Shown here: positions 26,202 through 34,844 of the stretch, piece by piece
How the letters are laid out: the number at the start of each line of letters is the position of its first letter
How positions within the stretch are numbered: the stretch's first letter is position 1
Assembly: GCA_020846255.1 (NCBI GenBank)
Contig: JADLEH010000025.1
Coordinates: forward strand, 1-34,902
Length of the DNA stretch: 34,902 nucleotides
DNA from: Propionibacteriaceae bacterium
Lineage (GTDB): Bacteria; Actinomycetota; Actinomycetes; Propionibacteriales; Propionibacteriaceae
Reading direction: 5' to 3'
The notes under the pieces: model-generated
What the model saw: the letters and a program-made list of their open reading frames with translations, nothing else
Database searches by the model: none
What the model was told of the DNA's origin: nothing
Translations under genes and position numbers: made by a program

Positions 26202-27653
26202 TCAGCCGGTCTGCCGGGGCAGCAGGACAGTGCCCTCGTCATCCCCGCTGTCCGCGCCTTCCGGCGGGGTGCTGCTCCCGGGCAGGCGGATCGTGAACTC
26301 GGCGCCGCCGGTGTCTGACCGGCCGGCCTTTACCCAGCCGCCGTGCGCCTTGATCGTCTGCGCGACGATCGACAGACCGAGCCCTGAGCCGGGCGTGTTG
26401 CGGGCCTGGTCGGACCGGTAGAACCGGTCGAAGACGTGCGGCAGGTCCGCCTCGGCAACCCCCGGACCCTCGTCACTGATCCGCAGCCGGTCACCGATCA
26501 GCCGGACGGTGACCGTCCCGCCCGGCGGGGAGAACTTCACGGCGTTGTCGAGCAGGTTCGTGATCGCCCGCTCCAGGCTGTCCGGCTCGCCGACCAGGAA
26601 CAGCGGGTCGAGCTGGACATCGAAGACCAGGCCGGGGCCGCGCCGCTTGGCCCGGGTTACCGAACTGTTCACCACGTCCCGCAGGTCGATCGGCTCGGGG
26701 TGGGCCTCCACCTTGTCCTCCCGCGACAGGTGCACCAGGTCACCGATCAGCTGGGTGAACTCCCCGAGCTGGGCCGCGATGTCCCGCAGGATCTCCCCGC
26801 GCGCCCCGGCCGGCAGCATGCCCTGGCGGTCGTCGGCGATCAGCAGTTCGACGTTGGTGCGCAGCGAGGTCAACGGCGTCCGCAGCTCGTGCCCGGCGTC
26901 ACCGATCAGGCGCCGCTGGCGCTCCCGGGAGGAGGCCAGGGTGCTCATCATCGTGTTGAAGGAGCGGGTCAGGTCGGTGAGCTCGTCCATCCCGCCGGGC
27001 TCGATGGCCTCCAGCTGGTCGGTCTCGGTGACCCGGATGACCGCCTCGGTCAGCCGCTGGATGGGCTCGAGGCCGGACCGGGCGATCACCCAGCCGATGG
27101 CGCCGGCCACCAGCACTGCCAGCAGGCCGAAGGTGAGCAGCGAGAACGCAAGGATGCGCAGGATCTCGTCCGTGGCCTGCAGCGGGCGACCCAGCACCAG
27201 CGCGTAGTGGTTGGTGCCGTCGGTGAGCGGCACGGCGACGATGCGGTAGGACACGCCCTCGGTGTCGACACCGGTGCGGGCCGACGACCCGGTCTGAGTG
27301 CGCGCGACAGCCATCTCGCGGGCGCTCGGCACCAGCACCGTGGTCGCCCCCGGCGGGGCGATCGTCCGGTTGTCCGAACGGATCACCAGCACGGTGACGT
27401 TCGCTGTAGCCAGGGCGTCGCTGTTCAGCCCGCCCATGCTCTCGATGTCACCGGAGATCCAGTTGCTGGTCACGGCGGCGATGTCGATGAGTTCCCGGTC
27501 CAGCTGGTCGTAGACGGCGACCGTCGTGATCACGTAGGCAGCGATGCCGGTGATGGCGACCGCACCGGCCACCGCTGCGGAGATGAGGGCGGTGAGCCGG
27601 TCGTGCAGGGGCCGGTTACTGACCGAGAGGACCGATCGCAACCAGCGGATCAC
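26202..27653 (-). CDS. Sensor histidine kinase (MprB-like)
   Basis: The 483-residue membrane protein has two transmembrane helices (about 23-47 and 166-190) around an extracellular sensor domain of about 120 residues, then HAMP (about 190-245), HisKA with His255 in [10 protein letters not shown], and HATPase_c with N (NLLDNAVKF), G1 (DEGPGV) and G2 (GSGLGLSIV) boxes. It should autophosphorylate and pass phosphate to the response regulator upstream. Its GTG start overlaps the regulator stop (GTGA). The layout resembles MprB of mycobacteria, an envelope-stress sensor. The signal here is unknown. Confidence 0.92.
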   Translation of the reverse strand: MIRWLRSVLSVSNRPLHDRLTALISAAVAGAVAITGIAAYVITTVAVYDQLDRELIDIAAVTSNWISGDIESMGGLNSDALATANVTVLVIRSDNRTIAPPGATTVLVPSAREMAVARTQTGSSARTGVDTEGVSYRIVAVPLTDGTNHYALVLGRPLQATDEILRILAFSLLTFGLLAVLVAGAIGWVIARSGLEPIQRLTEAVIRVTETDQLEAIEPGGMDELTDLTRSFNTMMSTLASSRERQRRLIGDAGHELRTPLTSLRTNVELLIADDRQGMLPAGARGEILRDIAAQLGEFTQLIGDLVHLSREDKVEAHPEPIDLRDVVNSSVTRAKRRGPGLVFDVQLDPLFLVGEPDSLERAITNLLDNAVKFSPPGGTVTVRLIGDRLRISDEGPGVAEADLPHVFDRFYRSDQARNTPGSGLGLSIVAQTIKAHGGWVKAGRSDTGGAEFTIRLPGSSTPPEGADSGDDEGTVLLPRQTG

Positions 27654-28339
27654 GGTGGGGTCTCGCGCAGCACGTACCCGATGCCGCGCACGGTGTGGAT
27701 CAGCCTCGACTCACCCTCACCTTCGGTCTTGCGGCGCAGGTACCCGATGTAGACCTCCAGCGAGTTGGCCGTGGTCGGGAAGTCGAAGCCCCAGACCTCG
27801 TTCAGCAACCAGCTGCGTTCAAGGACGCGACGCGGGTTCTCCAGGAAGGTCTGCAGCAACGCGAACTCGGTGCGGGTCAGGCTGATCCGCCGTCCGCTCC
27901 TGGTCACTTCCCGGGTCTGCAGGTCGAGGCTGAGGTCGGCGAAGGCCAGCACCTCTGCACCCGGTTCGTCCGTTGCCGGCCGCGCCCGCCGGGTGAGGGC
28001 CCGCAGCCGGGCCTGCAGCTCCTCGAAAGAGAACGGCTTGGCCATGTAGTCGTCAGCGCCGGCGTCGAGGCCGTCCACCCGGTCGCCGACCGCGTCCCGC
28101 GCCGTGAGCACGAGGATCGGCACGTCGTTGCCGGAGGCCCGCAGCGAGCGGGTGGTCTCCAGCCCGTCGAGCCGGGGCATCATCACATCCATGATCACCG
28201 CGTCCGGACGCATCGCGGACAGTCGGGCCAGGGCCTCGATCCCGTCGCTGGCCGTCGTGACTTCCCAACCGGAGTAGTGCAGCGACCGGGCCAGCGAGTC
28301 GCGGACCGCTTGGTCGTCATCGACAACGAGGATGTGCAT
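27650..28339 (-). CDS. OmpR/PhoB-family response regulator (MprA-like)
   Basis: The 229-residue protein has a receiver domain (about 1-115) with Asp51 in VIMDVMMP as phosphorylation site and a Lys in MAKPFSF. The C-terminal winged helix (about 130-225) contains [12 protein letters not shown] and [13 protein letters not shown] 28339 is chosen as start because MHILVVDDD is the normal receiver beginning; the frame is open for 18 more codons upstream without family-like content. GAGGA is unusually close to the ATG. It overlaps the kinase gene by four bases, so both form one unit. Targets are unknown. Confidence 0.93.
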   Translation of the reverse strand: MHILVVDDDQAVRDSLARSLHYSGWEVTTASDGIEALARLSAMRPDAVIMDVMMPRLDGLETTRSLRASGNDVPILVLTARDAVGDRVDGLDAGADDYMAKPFSFEELQARLRALTRRARPATDEPGAEVLAFADLSLDLQTREVTRSGRRISLTRTEFALLQTFLENPRRVLERSWLLNEVWGFDFPTTANSLEVYIGYLRRKTEGEGESRLIHTVRGIGYVLRETPP

Positions 28340-28414
28340 GTCCTCAGCCTGCCATGCCCCGGGCCCGCTTGGTTCGAGACAGCCCGCCTGCACGCCGGAC
28401 GACCGTCCCCGAGC

Positions 28415-28888
28415 TCACCGTGCGGCCAGCTCGGCCGCACGTTTCAGCACCTCGGGCATCGCCGACTCGATCTCATCGAGGGTGGTCCGGAAGTCGGAGT
28501 CGTCGCCGTACCACGGGTCCTCGATGGCCGACCCGGGCACGGCGTCCGGGTTGAAGTCGGTGAGCAGGTACAGGTTGTGCGCGCCGGGAACCAGCCGGCG
28601 CAGCCTGTCCAGGTGCAACGTCTCCATGCCGATGAGCATCGCGGCAGAAGTGGCCTCGGCCGCGGTGATCCGGTGCGCGGTGAACGGTCCCGGGCGGTAG
28701 CCGGCTGCCCGCAGCGTCGCCTCGGCGCGCGGGTCGATCGGGTTCCCGGCCTCCTCGGCGCTGACCCCGGCGCTGCTGAAGGTGACTCCCTTGAGCCTTT
28801 CCCTCGCCGCGTAAGCCTTGGCCACGACCTCGGCCATCGGGGAGCGGCAGATGTTGCCCCAGCAGACGAACTTGATGTCAGGCGTCAC
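28415..28888 (-). CDS. Low-molecular-weight protein tyrosine phosphatase
   Basis: The 157-residue protein has the CX5R(S) loop near the N-terminus (Cys9 in CWGNICRS) and the general acid Asp124 in EDPWYGD, both intact. The family removes phosphate from phosphotyrosine proteins, in actinobacteria sometimes as secreted or regulatory enzymes; arsenate reductase is a related function but lacks the DPWYG motif. The GTG start overlaps the stop of the membrane protein gene upstream (GTGA at 28885-28888), indicating a two-gene unit. The length is normal. Confidence 0.92.
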   Translation of the reverse strand: MTPDIKFVCWGNICRSPMAEVVAKAYAARERLKGVTFSSAGVSAEEAGNPIDPRAEATLRAAGYRPGPFTAHRITAAEATSAAMLIGMETLHLDRLRRLVPGAHNLYLLTDFNPDAVPGSAIEDPWYGDDSDFRTTLDEIESAMPEVLKRAAELAAR

Positions 28889-29265
28889 CGATGGTTCTCA
28901 CCGCGCTTGTTGAAGAAGGCGTTCAGGATGAAGCTGACGACGGAGACGATCAGCGCGCCCCAGATCGCCGAGCCCCAGTCGGCGACGTGCCACCCCAGCT
29001 GCAGCTGCTCGGCCGCCCAGGAGACCAGCAGCAGCAGGCCGGCGTTGATGACCAGGAGGAACAGCCCGAGGGTGATCAGGATCAGTGGGGCACTGACGAA
29101 CTTGAACAGTGGCTTGATGATGCTGTTCACCACGCCGAAGATCGCGGCCACCACGAGCATGGTGATCGCCTTGCTCCAGATGTCGTTGTCAGCGAGCGTG
29201 ATCCCGGGCAGTGCCCAGGTGGCTACCGCCAGTGCCGCAGCGCTGGCGAGGAAACGGACGAGCAT
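28885..29265 (-). CDS. Phage-holin-4/YvlD-family small membrane protein
   Basis: The 126-residue protein has about four membrane helices. The N-terminal stretch MLVRFLASAAALAVATW and the segment NSIIKPLFKFVSAPLILITLGLF, cited in parts, are typical of the Phage_holin_4_2/YvlD family. Despite the name these are usually chromosomal proteins of unknown function, not lysis proteins, and no other phage gene is present. It is coupled to the tyrosine phosphatase gene by a four-base overlap and diverges from the ornithine carbamoyltransferase gene. Confidence 0.85.
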   Translation of the reverse strand: MLVRFLASAAALAVATWALPGITLADNDIWSKAITMLVVAAIFGVVNSIIKPLFKFVSAPLILITLGLFLLVINAGLLLLVSWAAEQLQLGWHVADWGSAIWGALIVSVVSFILNAFFNKRGENHR

Positions 29266-29326
29266 CCCCCAATGCTGTCATGGCTGGCAGAGTTCTCCTA
29301 TCGGATGAGATGCAGAAAGGCACACG

Positions 29327-30322
29327 GTGGCCAAGAGCCTGACCGGTCGGCACTTCCTCAAGGAGCAGGATTTCACCCCGGGGGAGTGGCGCGACCTGCT
29401 GGACCTGACCGGGGAACTGAAGGGCGCGCGGAAGGCCGGTGCCGAGCGCCAGCTGCTCGGCGGGATGAACCTTGCCCTGATCTTCGAGAAGACCTCCACC
29501 CGCACCCGCAGCGCCTTCGAGGTTGCAGCCCACCAGCAGGGCGCCCACGTCACGCAGATGGACGGCAACTCCTCCCAGCTGGGCCACAAGGAGTCGCCGG
29601 CCGACACCGCCCGCGTCCTTTCCCGGCTGTTCGACGGCATCGAGTACCGCGGCGCCCACCAGTCGACGGTCGAGACGATCGCCCGGCACTCCGGCGTCCC
29701 GGTCTGGAACGGGTTGACCGATGAGTGGCACCCGACCCAGAGCCTGTGCGACATGTTCACCATGCGCGAGGCCTCCGGCCTCGACGACCACGACATCGCC
29801 TACGCCTATGTCGGGGACGCCCGGTTCAATGTCGGCTGCTCACTGCTGATCGGCGGCGCACTGCTCGGCATGGACGTCCGCATCGTCGCCCCGGAGAAGC
29901 TGCTCCCGCCGGCCGAGGTGGTCGCCACGGCCCGACGGATCGCAGCCGGGACCGGCGCGAGGATCACCCTCACCGAGGACCTCGATGGGGTGAAGGGCTG
30001 CCAGTTCCTGCACACCGACATCTGGGTCTCCATGGGTGAGCCGGAGAGCGTGTGGACGGAGCGGATCCTGTTGCTGCGCGACTACCAGGTGAACGCTGCC
30101 CTGCTGGACCGCACCGGGGTGTCCGAGGTGAAGTTCATGCACTGCCTGCCCGCCTACCACAACCGGGACACCGAAGTGGGGGAGGCGGTCCACTCCAGGT
30201 TCGGGCTGCCCGAGCTCGAGGTGACCGACGAGGTGTTCGAGTCCCCGGCCTCGATCGTCTTCGACCAGGCCGAGAACCGGATGCACTCGATCAAGGCGAT
30301 CCTGGTGGCGACGCTCACCTGA
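29327..30322 (+). CDS. argF: Ornithine carbamoyltransferase (catabolic ArcB-like)
   Basis: The 331-residue enzyme joins carbamoyl phosphate and ornithine to citrulline, or runs backwards in the arginine deiminase pathway. It has STRTR (57-61) for carbamoyl phosphate, HPTQ (135-138) and HCLPAYH near 272. The motif FDGIEYRG, and the ending [21 protein letters not shown], are closer to the longer ArcB-type branch. No arc or other arg genes are adjacent, so anabolic or catabolic use is open. The GTG start has AGAAAGG upstream. Its 3' end overlaps the convergent gene by eight bases. Confidence 0.92.
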   Translation: MAKSLTGRHFLKEQDFTPGEWRDLLDLTGELKGARKAGAERQLLGGMNLALIFEKTSTRTRSAFEVAAHQQGAHVTQMDGNSSQLGHKESPADTARVLSRLFDGIEYRGAHQSTVETIARHSGVPVWNGLTDEWHPTQSLCDMFTMREASGLDDHDIAYAYVGDARFNVGCSLLIGGALLGMDVRIVAPEKLLPPAEVVATARRIAAGTGARITLTEDLDGVKGCQFLHTDIWVSMGEPESVWTERILLLRDYQVNAALLDRTGVSEVKFMHCLPAYHNRDTEVGEAVHSRFGLPELEVTDEVFESPASIVFDQAENRMHSIKAILVATLT

Positions 30323-31271
30323 GACCGACGGCGTCCTCGACCGGGCTGCCCTGCGGTACCCCGCGGGCAGCGAGGGCTGTGACCGCAGCCCACGGGTGGT
30401 CGAGGCAGGGTTGGACCAGCTCCTGGCGACCCGAGCGCAGCACGAGGGAGCTGAACGTGTGCGGCCGGCCGTCGGCAGGCGGGACGACATCGAAGGACGT
30501 CAGGCCGCCGTAGGGCACGATCACCACGTTCGTGGCGTAGTTCGGCATGAACAGCGGGCGCACCGGCTCGCCGCAGCTCACCAGGACAAGTTCCCGCGGG
30601 GTGTCGACGACCATGACCCCGGTGGACAGCCGCCGCCGGTTCCTCCGGTCACGGCAGAGCCGGTTCCTGGGCTCCACGTGGATCGGGACCACGGGGGCCG
30701 GGAAGGTCCACTCCAGGTTGGCCAGCTTGCTGCCGAAGTAGTCCTGGGGCACCGGGACGGGCGGCAGCGCCGGCTGGCTCAGCGGTTCGGACCCGTTCAC
30801 CGTGCGGGCTCGCACGAACTGGGTGACCTTCGCCATCGTGGGGGTGCCGACGCTGTTGTGCCGGACGTGGATCGCCGAGCCGTCGGAGAGCAGGAGTGAC
30901 CAGCGGGCCAGCAGCAGGTTGGTGTACGTACCGCAGGCCACCACCTGCGTCCAGGCCGCATCCTGGCGGGTGACGTGGCCGTCCTCGTTCCGCAGCAGGC
31001 AGACCCCCTGCTTGTGGACGGCGAGGACCGCTGCGTACAGGTCCATCCCCGGCCGGGCGGCGGACCGGTCGATGTCCCTGGGGATCTTCAGCAGGAACTC
31101 GGCGTCGGTGAACTCGGGGTACCAGGGCTGGAAGATCCTCGGCATCGCGAGCTCCGAACGCACCTGGTCGATCCAGGGACCGAAGGCGTCGTACTCCTTC
31201 AGGTCGTCGGGGTCGGCGGCCCTTCGCCAGTCGACCGCCGGGGTCACCTTGCGGCTAGCCCACCTGGCCAT
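30315..31271 (-). CDS. Unrecognised protein co-encoded with a MarR regulator
   Basis: I do not recognise this 318-residue protein. It has no signal peptide or membrane segment. It is rich in Arg, Trp and Pro and seems to be a folded soluble protein with many beta-strand-like stretches. One segment ([22 protein letters not shown], about 213-230) is strongly basic. Codon use matches its neighbours. GGAGG six bases before the ATG, inside the end of the MarR gene, supports the start; the two genes overlap by 17 bases and should be co-transcribed. That context suggests a function controlled by the MarR protein's ligand. Its 3' end overlaps argF by eight bases. Confidence 0.65.
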   Translation of the reverse strand: MARWASRKVTPAVDWRRAADPDDLKEYDAFGPWIDQVRSELAMPRIFQPWYPEFTDAEFLLKIPRDIDRSAARPGMDLYAAVLAVHKQGVCLLRNEDGHVTRQDAAWTQVVACGTYTNLLLARWSLLLSDGSAIHVRHNSVGTPTMAKVTQFVRARTVNGSEPLSQPALPPVPVPQDYFGSKLANLEWTFPAPVVPIHVEPRNRLCRDRRNRRRLSTGVMVVDTPRELVLVSCGEPVRPLFMPNYATNVVIVPYGGLTSFDVVPPADGRPHTFSSLVLRSGRQELVQPCLDHPWAAVTALAARGVPQGSPVEDAVGLR

Positions 31272-31728
31272 TTCGTTCCTCCCGGTCCCTGAGGTGAGTC
31301 GTCAGCAGTTCGACGCCCCGGGCCGCTGCTTCAGCCGTCTCCGGGTCCATGGTGGCGAACAGTTCCCGGAAGCCCCGGCGGCGCTGTTCGGTGAGGTGCT
31401 CGATGAGCTGGTGACCGGCGGCGGTCAGCGATACCCGGTAGCCGCGTTCGTCACCGACCACCTCGGTGCGCTCGACCAGGCCGAGCTCGCGCAGGCGCCG
31501 GATCACCGAGGTGAGCGTGCCCTTCTCGATCCGCAGTCCCCGGCTGAGGCCGCTGGGGCGCATCGGGCCCAGCACGCTGAGCGCCATGCAGGCGATGATC
31601 TCCAGCTCGGAGAAGGACCGTCCCCGGTACTCCGTTCGGTGCAGGACCGGGTTCACGTAGACCAGGAAGTACCGCATGAAGCCGCTCATCGCGGCGTCGA
31701 TGCGGTCGGCCGGTACCGGCGCGCTCAC
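31255..31728 (-). CDS. MarR-family transcriptional regulator
   Basis: The 157-residue protein has a winged helix-turn-helix (about 35-110): SELEIIACMALS, then GLSRGLRIEKGTLTSVIRRLRELGLVER and the wing VGDERGYRVSLT. Flanking helices fit dimerisation. GTG 31728 is preferred because GGGGGA lies five bases upstream; a TTG at 31740 is the alternative and would add four residues. An imperfect palindrome lies directly upstream, suggesting autoregulation. MarR proteins usually repress and are released by phenolic or oxidising ligands; the ligand here is unknown. Confidence 0.88.
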   Translation of the reverse strand: MSAPVPADRIDAAMSGFMRYFLVYVNPVLHRTEYRGRSFSELEIIACMALSVLGPMRPSGLSRGLRIEKGTLTSVIRRLRELGLVERTEVVGDERGYRVSLTAAGHQLIEHLTEQRRRGFRELFATMDPETAEAAARGVELLTTHLRDREERNGQVG

Positions 31729-31739
31729 CTGGTCCCCCA

Positions 31740-31763
31740 AGATAGTTAGATTTCTTACATTCT
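31740..31763. promoter_or_regulatory. Imperfect palindrome upstream of the MarR gene
   Basis: AGATAGTTAG (31740-31749) and CTTACATTCT (31754-31763) form an inverted repeat matching at 7 of 10 positions, around ATTT. It is markedly AT-rich in this GC-rich DNA and overlaps the expected MarR-gene promoter, where TAGAAT or TAACTA on the minus strand could be the -10 box. It could also act on the divergent oxidoreductase gene. Confidence 0.5.
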
Positions 31764-31844
31764 AGGGCCGGGGTACGCGCGGCTGCAACCACTCGCCGCC
31801 GGTCGGCAGCCGCCGGGCGCTGGCGCGGGCAGCTCCGGTGCTCG

Positions 31845-31850
31845 TAGGTT
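31845..31850 (+). promoter_or_regulatory. Candidate -10 box of the oxidoreductase gene (leaderless start)
   Basis: TAGGTT matches TANNNT and is followed by six bases and ATG 31857, with no ribosome-binding site. This is the same layout as before nfo and the DUF3152 gene. Confidence 0.45.
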
Positions 31851-31856
31851 TGCAGC

Positions 31857-32903
31857 ATGGCCATCTCCACGATCCTGCCGTCCTCCCGCGTCCCCGATCC
31901 GGCGGAAGCTCCGCCGCTGAACTGGGGGATCATCGCCCCCGGCGGCATCGCCCGGAGGTTCGCTTCCGCGCTGCGCGCCTCCACGCGGCAACGGCTGGTG
32001 GCGGTCGGCTCCCGCTCCCTCGAGCGTGGCCGGGCCTTCGCCGACGATTTCGGCGTGCCCACCGTCCACGGCTCCTACGCCGAGCTCGTGGCCGACCCGG
32101 CGGTGCAGGCGGTCTACATCGCCTCCCCGCACAGCGAGCATGCCGAGCAGGCGCTGCTGGCCATCGAGGCCGGCAAGCACGTCCTGGTCGAGAAGGCGTT
32201 CACCCGCAACGCCAAGGAGGCCCGCCGGGTGGTCGCTGCCGCGCGCAAGGCCCAGGTGGCCCTGATGGAGGCGATGTGGACCAGGTTCCTCCCGCGCACT
32301 GACATCGTCCGGCAGCTGTTGGCCGACGGGGCGCTGGGCACGCTGGAGACGGTCATCGCCGACCACGGCCAGCTCCTGCCGGCCGATCGGGTCCCGCGGT
32401 TGCACCTGCCCGAGCTCGCCGGCGGGGCGCTGCTCGACCTGGGCATCTACCCGATCTCCTTCGCAGCGTTCGCGCTCGGGCTGCCCGGCGCCGTGTTGGC
32501 GGCCGGCTCGCACACCGAGACCGGGGTGGACCGGCAGGTGGCGGCCCAGCTGACCCGGTTCGCCGACCACCCGGACGCCCAGGCCCTGGTGAGCTGCACC
32601 CTGGCAGCGAGGACGCCAACCACCGCCAGCATCAGCGGCAACCTCGGCCGGATCGAGCTGGACGGCGACTTCTACGCCCCCGGCCGGGTCCGCCTGGTCG
32701 ACCCGTCGGGAGTGAGCATCACCAGCGAGCCCCCCGAGCTGGTCGGGCACCAGGGGCTGGCCTACGAGGCTGCGCACTTCGCCCAATTGGTCGCGGACGG
32801 GTTCACTGAGTCGCCACGGCTGCCGCTGGACGAAACTGTCGCCATCATGGAGGTACTGGACGAGATCCGGTCCCAGGTGCGGGTGCGCTTCCCCGGCGAG
32901 TAG
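31857..32903 (+). CDS. Gfo/Idh/MocA-family oxidoreductase (dihydrodiol-dehydrogenase-like)
   Basis: The 348-residue protein has an N-terminal Rossmann NAD(P) domain (about 20-140). It starts WGIIAPGGIARRFA, a variant of the usual glycine-rich turn, and ends with HVLVEKAFTRNA, whose EK pair is the family active-site motif. The C-terminal domain contains GGALLDLGIYPI near 188, as in the dihydrodiol-dehydrogenase or glucose-fructose-oxidoreductase-like branch. It should oxidise or reduce a sugar or cyclic alcohol, identity unknown. It diverges from the MarR gene and stands alone. The ATG start fits a leaderless promoter. Confidence 0.88.
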   Translation: MAISTILPSSRVPDPAEAPPLNWGIIAPGGIARRFASALRASTRQRLVAVGSRSLERGRAFADDFGVPTVHGSYAELVADPAVQAVYIASPHSEHAEQALLAIEAGKHVLVEKAFTRNAKEARRVVAAARKAQVALMEAMWTRFLPRTDIVRQLLADGALGTLETVIADHGQLLPADRVPRLHLPELAGGALLDLGIYPISFAAFALGLPGAVLAAGSHTETGVDRQVAAQLTRFADHPDAQALVSCTLAARTPTTASISGNLGRIELDGDFYAPGRVRLVDPSGVSITSEPPELVGHQGLAYEAAHFAQLVADGFTESPRLPLDETVAIMEVLDEIRSQVRVRFPGE

Positions 32904-32912
32904 CGCAACGTT

Positions 32913-32925
32913 CCCGGCGGCCGGG
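32913..32925 (+). terminator. Small hairpin after the oxidoreductase gene
   Basis: CCCGG (32913-32917) and CCGGG (32921-32925) pair around a three-base loop ten bases after the stop. The stem is short and lacks a T-run, so it is only a possible terminator before the sigma factor gene. Confidence 0.3.
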
Positions 32926-32962
32926 GCGTGTTGACTGGGTGACGGTCTGGACGGGAGTTGGC

Positions 32963-33490
32963 GTGAGCGAGCCGGTGGCGGTGGTCGCTGGAGTCGGCGT
33001 CGGCACCTTCGAGGACTACGTGACCACCCGCTCGGCTGCGCTGCTGCGCTTCGCCTACCTGGTCACGCGCAACTCCGACGACGCCCACGACGCGGTGCAG
33101 GACGCGCTGCTCGGGCTCTACCCGCGCTGGCGGCAGATCGCGGCCCGCGGTGAGGTGGACGCCTACGTCCGGCGCAGCATCGTGAACGCCCACGTCTCGG
33201 CCTGGCGGAAGGTCCGGCGGGTCTTCCCAGCCGCAGACCCGTCACTGCTCGCGCCGGCCCCGTCCGTACCGGATGCTGCCGAGGCGCTGGCCGACGCCGA
33301 CCAGGCGTTGCGGCTGTGCGGAGAGCTGCCGCCGATGCAGCGTGCTGCCGTGGTGCTGCGGTTCTACGAGGACCGGACCTTCGCTGAGATCGCCGACATC
33401 CTCGGCTGTCCGGAGGGGACGGCCCGCTCCCACGTCCACCGGGCGCTGCAGGCGCTGCGGGCGAAGCTGGCCGGTGGTGACCATGACTGA
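32963..33490 (+). CDS. SigE-family RNA polymerase sigma-70 factor (ECF type)
   Basis: The 175-residue protein has sigma region 2 (about 10-80; FEDYVTTRSAALLRFAYLVT, then DAHDAVQDALLGLYPRW and VDAYVRRSIVNAHVS) and region 4 (about 115-170; LPPMQRAAVVLRFYEDRTF, then IADILGCPEGTARSHVHRAL). It resembles the actinobacterial SigE-family group rather than classic SigE. GTG 32963 is chosen because GGGAG lies six bases upstream. The gene overlaps the start of the membrane-anchored Kelch-like gene by eight bases, so that product is the likely partner or anti-sigma factor. Targets and signal are unknown. Confidence 0.88.
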   Translation: MSEPVAVVAGVGVGTFEDYVTTRSAALLRFAYLVTRNSDDAHDAVQDALLGLYPRWRQIAARGEVDAYVRRSIVNAHVSAWRKVRRVFPAADPSLLAPAPSVPDAAEALADADQALRLCGELPPMQRAAVVLRFYEDRTFAEIADILGCPEGTARSHVHRALQALRAKLAGGDHD

Positions 33491-34844
33491 GGACTTCGAG
33501 CGCGAGGAGCGGGCTTTCGCCGAAGCGCTACGCGGCTCCGTCCCGGTTGAGACGTTCCGTCCGCTGGATCCCGAAGAGCTCAAGGCGGCCGCCGCGCCGG
33601 GCCTGGCCACCCGTGGCCGGTGGCTGAAGGGCCTGGCCGCTGCGGCGGCAGTGGTGGTCGTCGCGGGAGCCGGGGTCCTGGTCCTGCCGCAGCTGGGCGG
33701 CGGAGCCGGTTCATCGGCTGCCACCGTCGCCGGCCTGCCCGAAGCGGCTGGTGGCGCGGCGCCGATGGACGCCGAGGACCGGGCCAGCGCCGCAGAGTCC
33801 AAGCCCGTCCTCACCTCGGCCTCGGGAGAGTGGGCCGGGTTGCCGGAGCCGCCGCTGTCGCCGCGCTCCAACTCCGCCGGCGCCTGGCTGGACGGCGAGT
33901 TCTTCCTTGTCGGCGGGCAGTTGAGTGCCCCATGTCCGCCGAACGCCGACTGCATGGCACCCGACCGGTTGCTCAGGGACGGGGCTGCCTTCAACCCGGC
34001 CAACGGCACCTGGCGCCGGATCGCCGACGCTCCGGTTGCCCTGTCGGAGGGCGAACCGGTGGTGGTCGCCGGGCGGTTGTACTTCCAGCGTGGTTACGGC
34101 CCGACGGCAGCGGTCTACGCCTACGACGCCGGCGCCGATGCCTGGTCGCAGTTGCCGACCCCGTCCGGGGGCGGGGTGCTGGTGGCCCTCGGTGACCGGC
34201 TGGCCAGCGTCGCGTGGAGCACCGAGGAGGCTGGAGCCTTCGACGAGCTCTTCGACCCGGTCACCGGCCAGTGGACCCGGCTACCGGCCGATCCGCTGAA
34301 GGCTGCCTATGAGCGGACGCTCGTCCCGGTGGCCGGCCGGGCCCTGCTGTTCGCCAAGGCGGTCCCAACCGGGTCCGGGGTGAAGGCGCCGGTCTTCCGG
34401 CTGGCGGAGCTCGACCTGGCGACCGGGAAGTGGCGCCGCCTGCCCGACTCCGACGTCGTCGGCGTGGCCGGCCGGGCTGTGGGCGATCTGGTGGTGTTCC
34501 CGGAGACGGGCTCCTACGACGGCGGCGACGTCGACAACTGGGGCCGCGACTACCCGGCTGGTGGCATTTTCGACCCGGCGACCGGGTTGTGGTCCGAACT
34601 GCCCGCTCCGGCCAAGTCGGACGACGGACTGCGCCACGGCCGCACCACTGTCGCCGGAGCCCTGCTGCTCACCGACAGCGGTCTCCTCGATCCGGTCGGC
34701 CGGAGCTGGAGCACCGTGCCGCAACCCCCGGGCGGGAACCTGCTCGGCCAGGCCGTGGTGGCCGGCCCGGACGGCCTGCTGGTCTTCGGCGGCTGGGACG
34801 GCTCGGGGCCGACCGCAGCAGCGGCCTACCTGCCGCTGCGCTGA
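33483..34844 (+). CDS. Membrane-anchored Kelch-like protein, putative anti-sigma partner
   Basis: The 453-residue protein has a short acidic cytoplasmic N-terminus (about 1-47, MTEDFEREERAFAEALR), one transmembrane helix (about 48-69), a Gly/Ala/Ser linker and an extracellular beta-propeller-like domain (about 110-453). The repeats show Kelch-type features: FNPANGTWRRI, DAGADAWSQLP, DPVTGQWTRLP, LATGKWRRLP, DPATGLWSELP and DPVGRSWSTVP, each a turn followed by a Trp and Leu/Ile-Pro. The overlap with the sigma factor gene and the topology suggest an anti-sigma role for the N-terminus, although no standard zinc anti-sigma motif (HxxxCxxC) is present. ATG 33483 is the start; a longer frame upstream runs through the sigma gene in another frame. 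Confidence 0.75.
   Translation: MTEDFEREERAFAEALRGSVPVETFRPLDPEELKAAAAPGLATRGRWLKGLAAAAAVVVVAGAGVLVLPQLGGGAGSSAATVAGLPEAAGGAAPMDAEDRASAAESKPVLTSASGEWAGLPEPPLSPRSNSAGAWLDGEFFLVGGQLSAPCPPNADCMAPDRLLRDGAAFNPANGTWRRIADAPVALSEGEPVVVAGRLYFQRGYGPTAAVYAYDAGADAWSQLPTPSGGGVLVALGDRLASVAWSTEEAGAFDELFDPVTGQWTRLPADPLKAAYERTLVPVAGRALLFAKAVPTGSGVKAPVFRLAELDLATGKWRRLPDSDVVGVAGRAVGDLVVFPETGSYDGGDVDNWGRDYPAGGIFDPATGLWSELPAPAKSDDGLRHGRTTVAGALLLTDSGLLDPVGRSWSTVPQPPGGNLLGQAVVAGPDGLLVFGGWDGSGPTAAAAYLPLR

Noticed and set aside
28885..29265. Holin-family protein as a sign of prophage
   Set aside because: The YvlD/holin-4 family is mostly chromosomal, and no other phage gene, integrase or attachment site is nearby.
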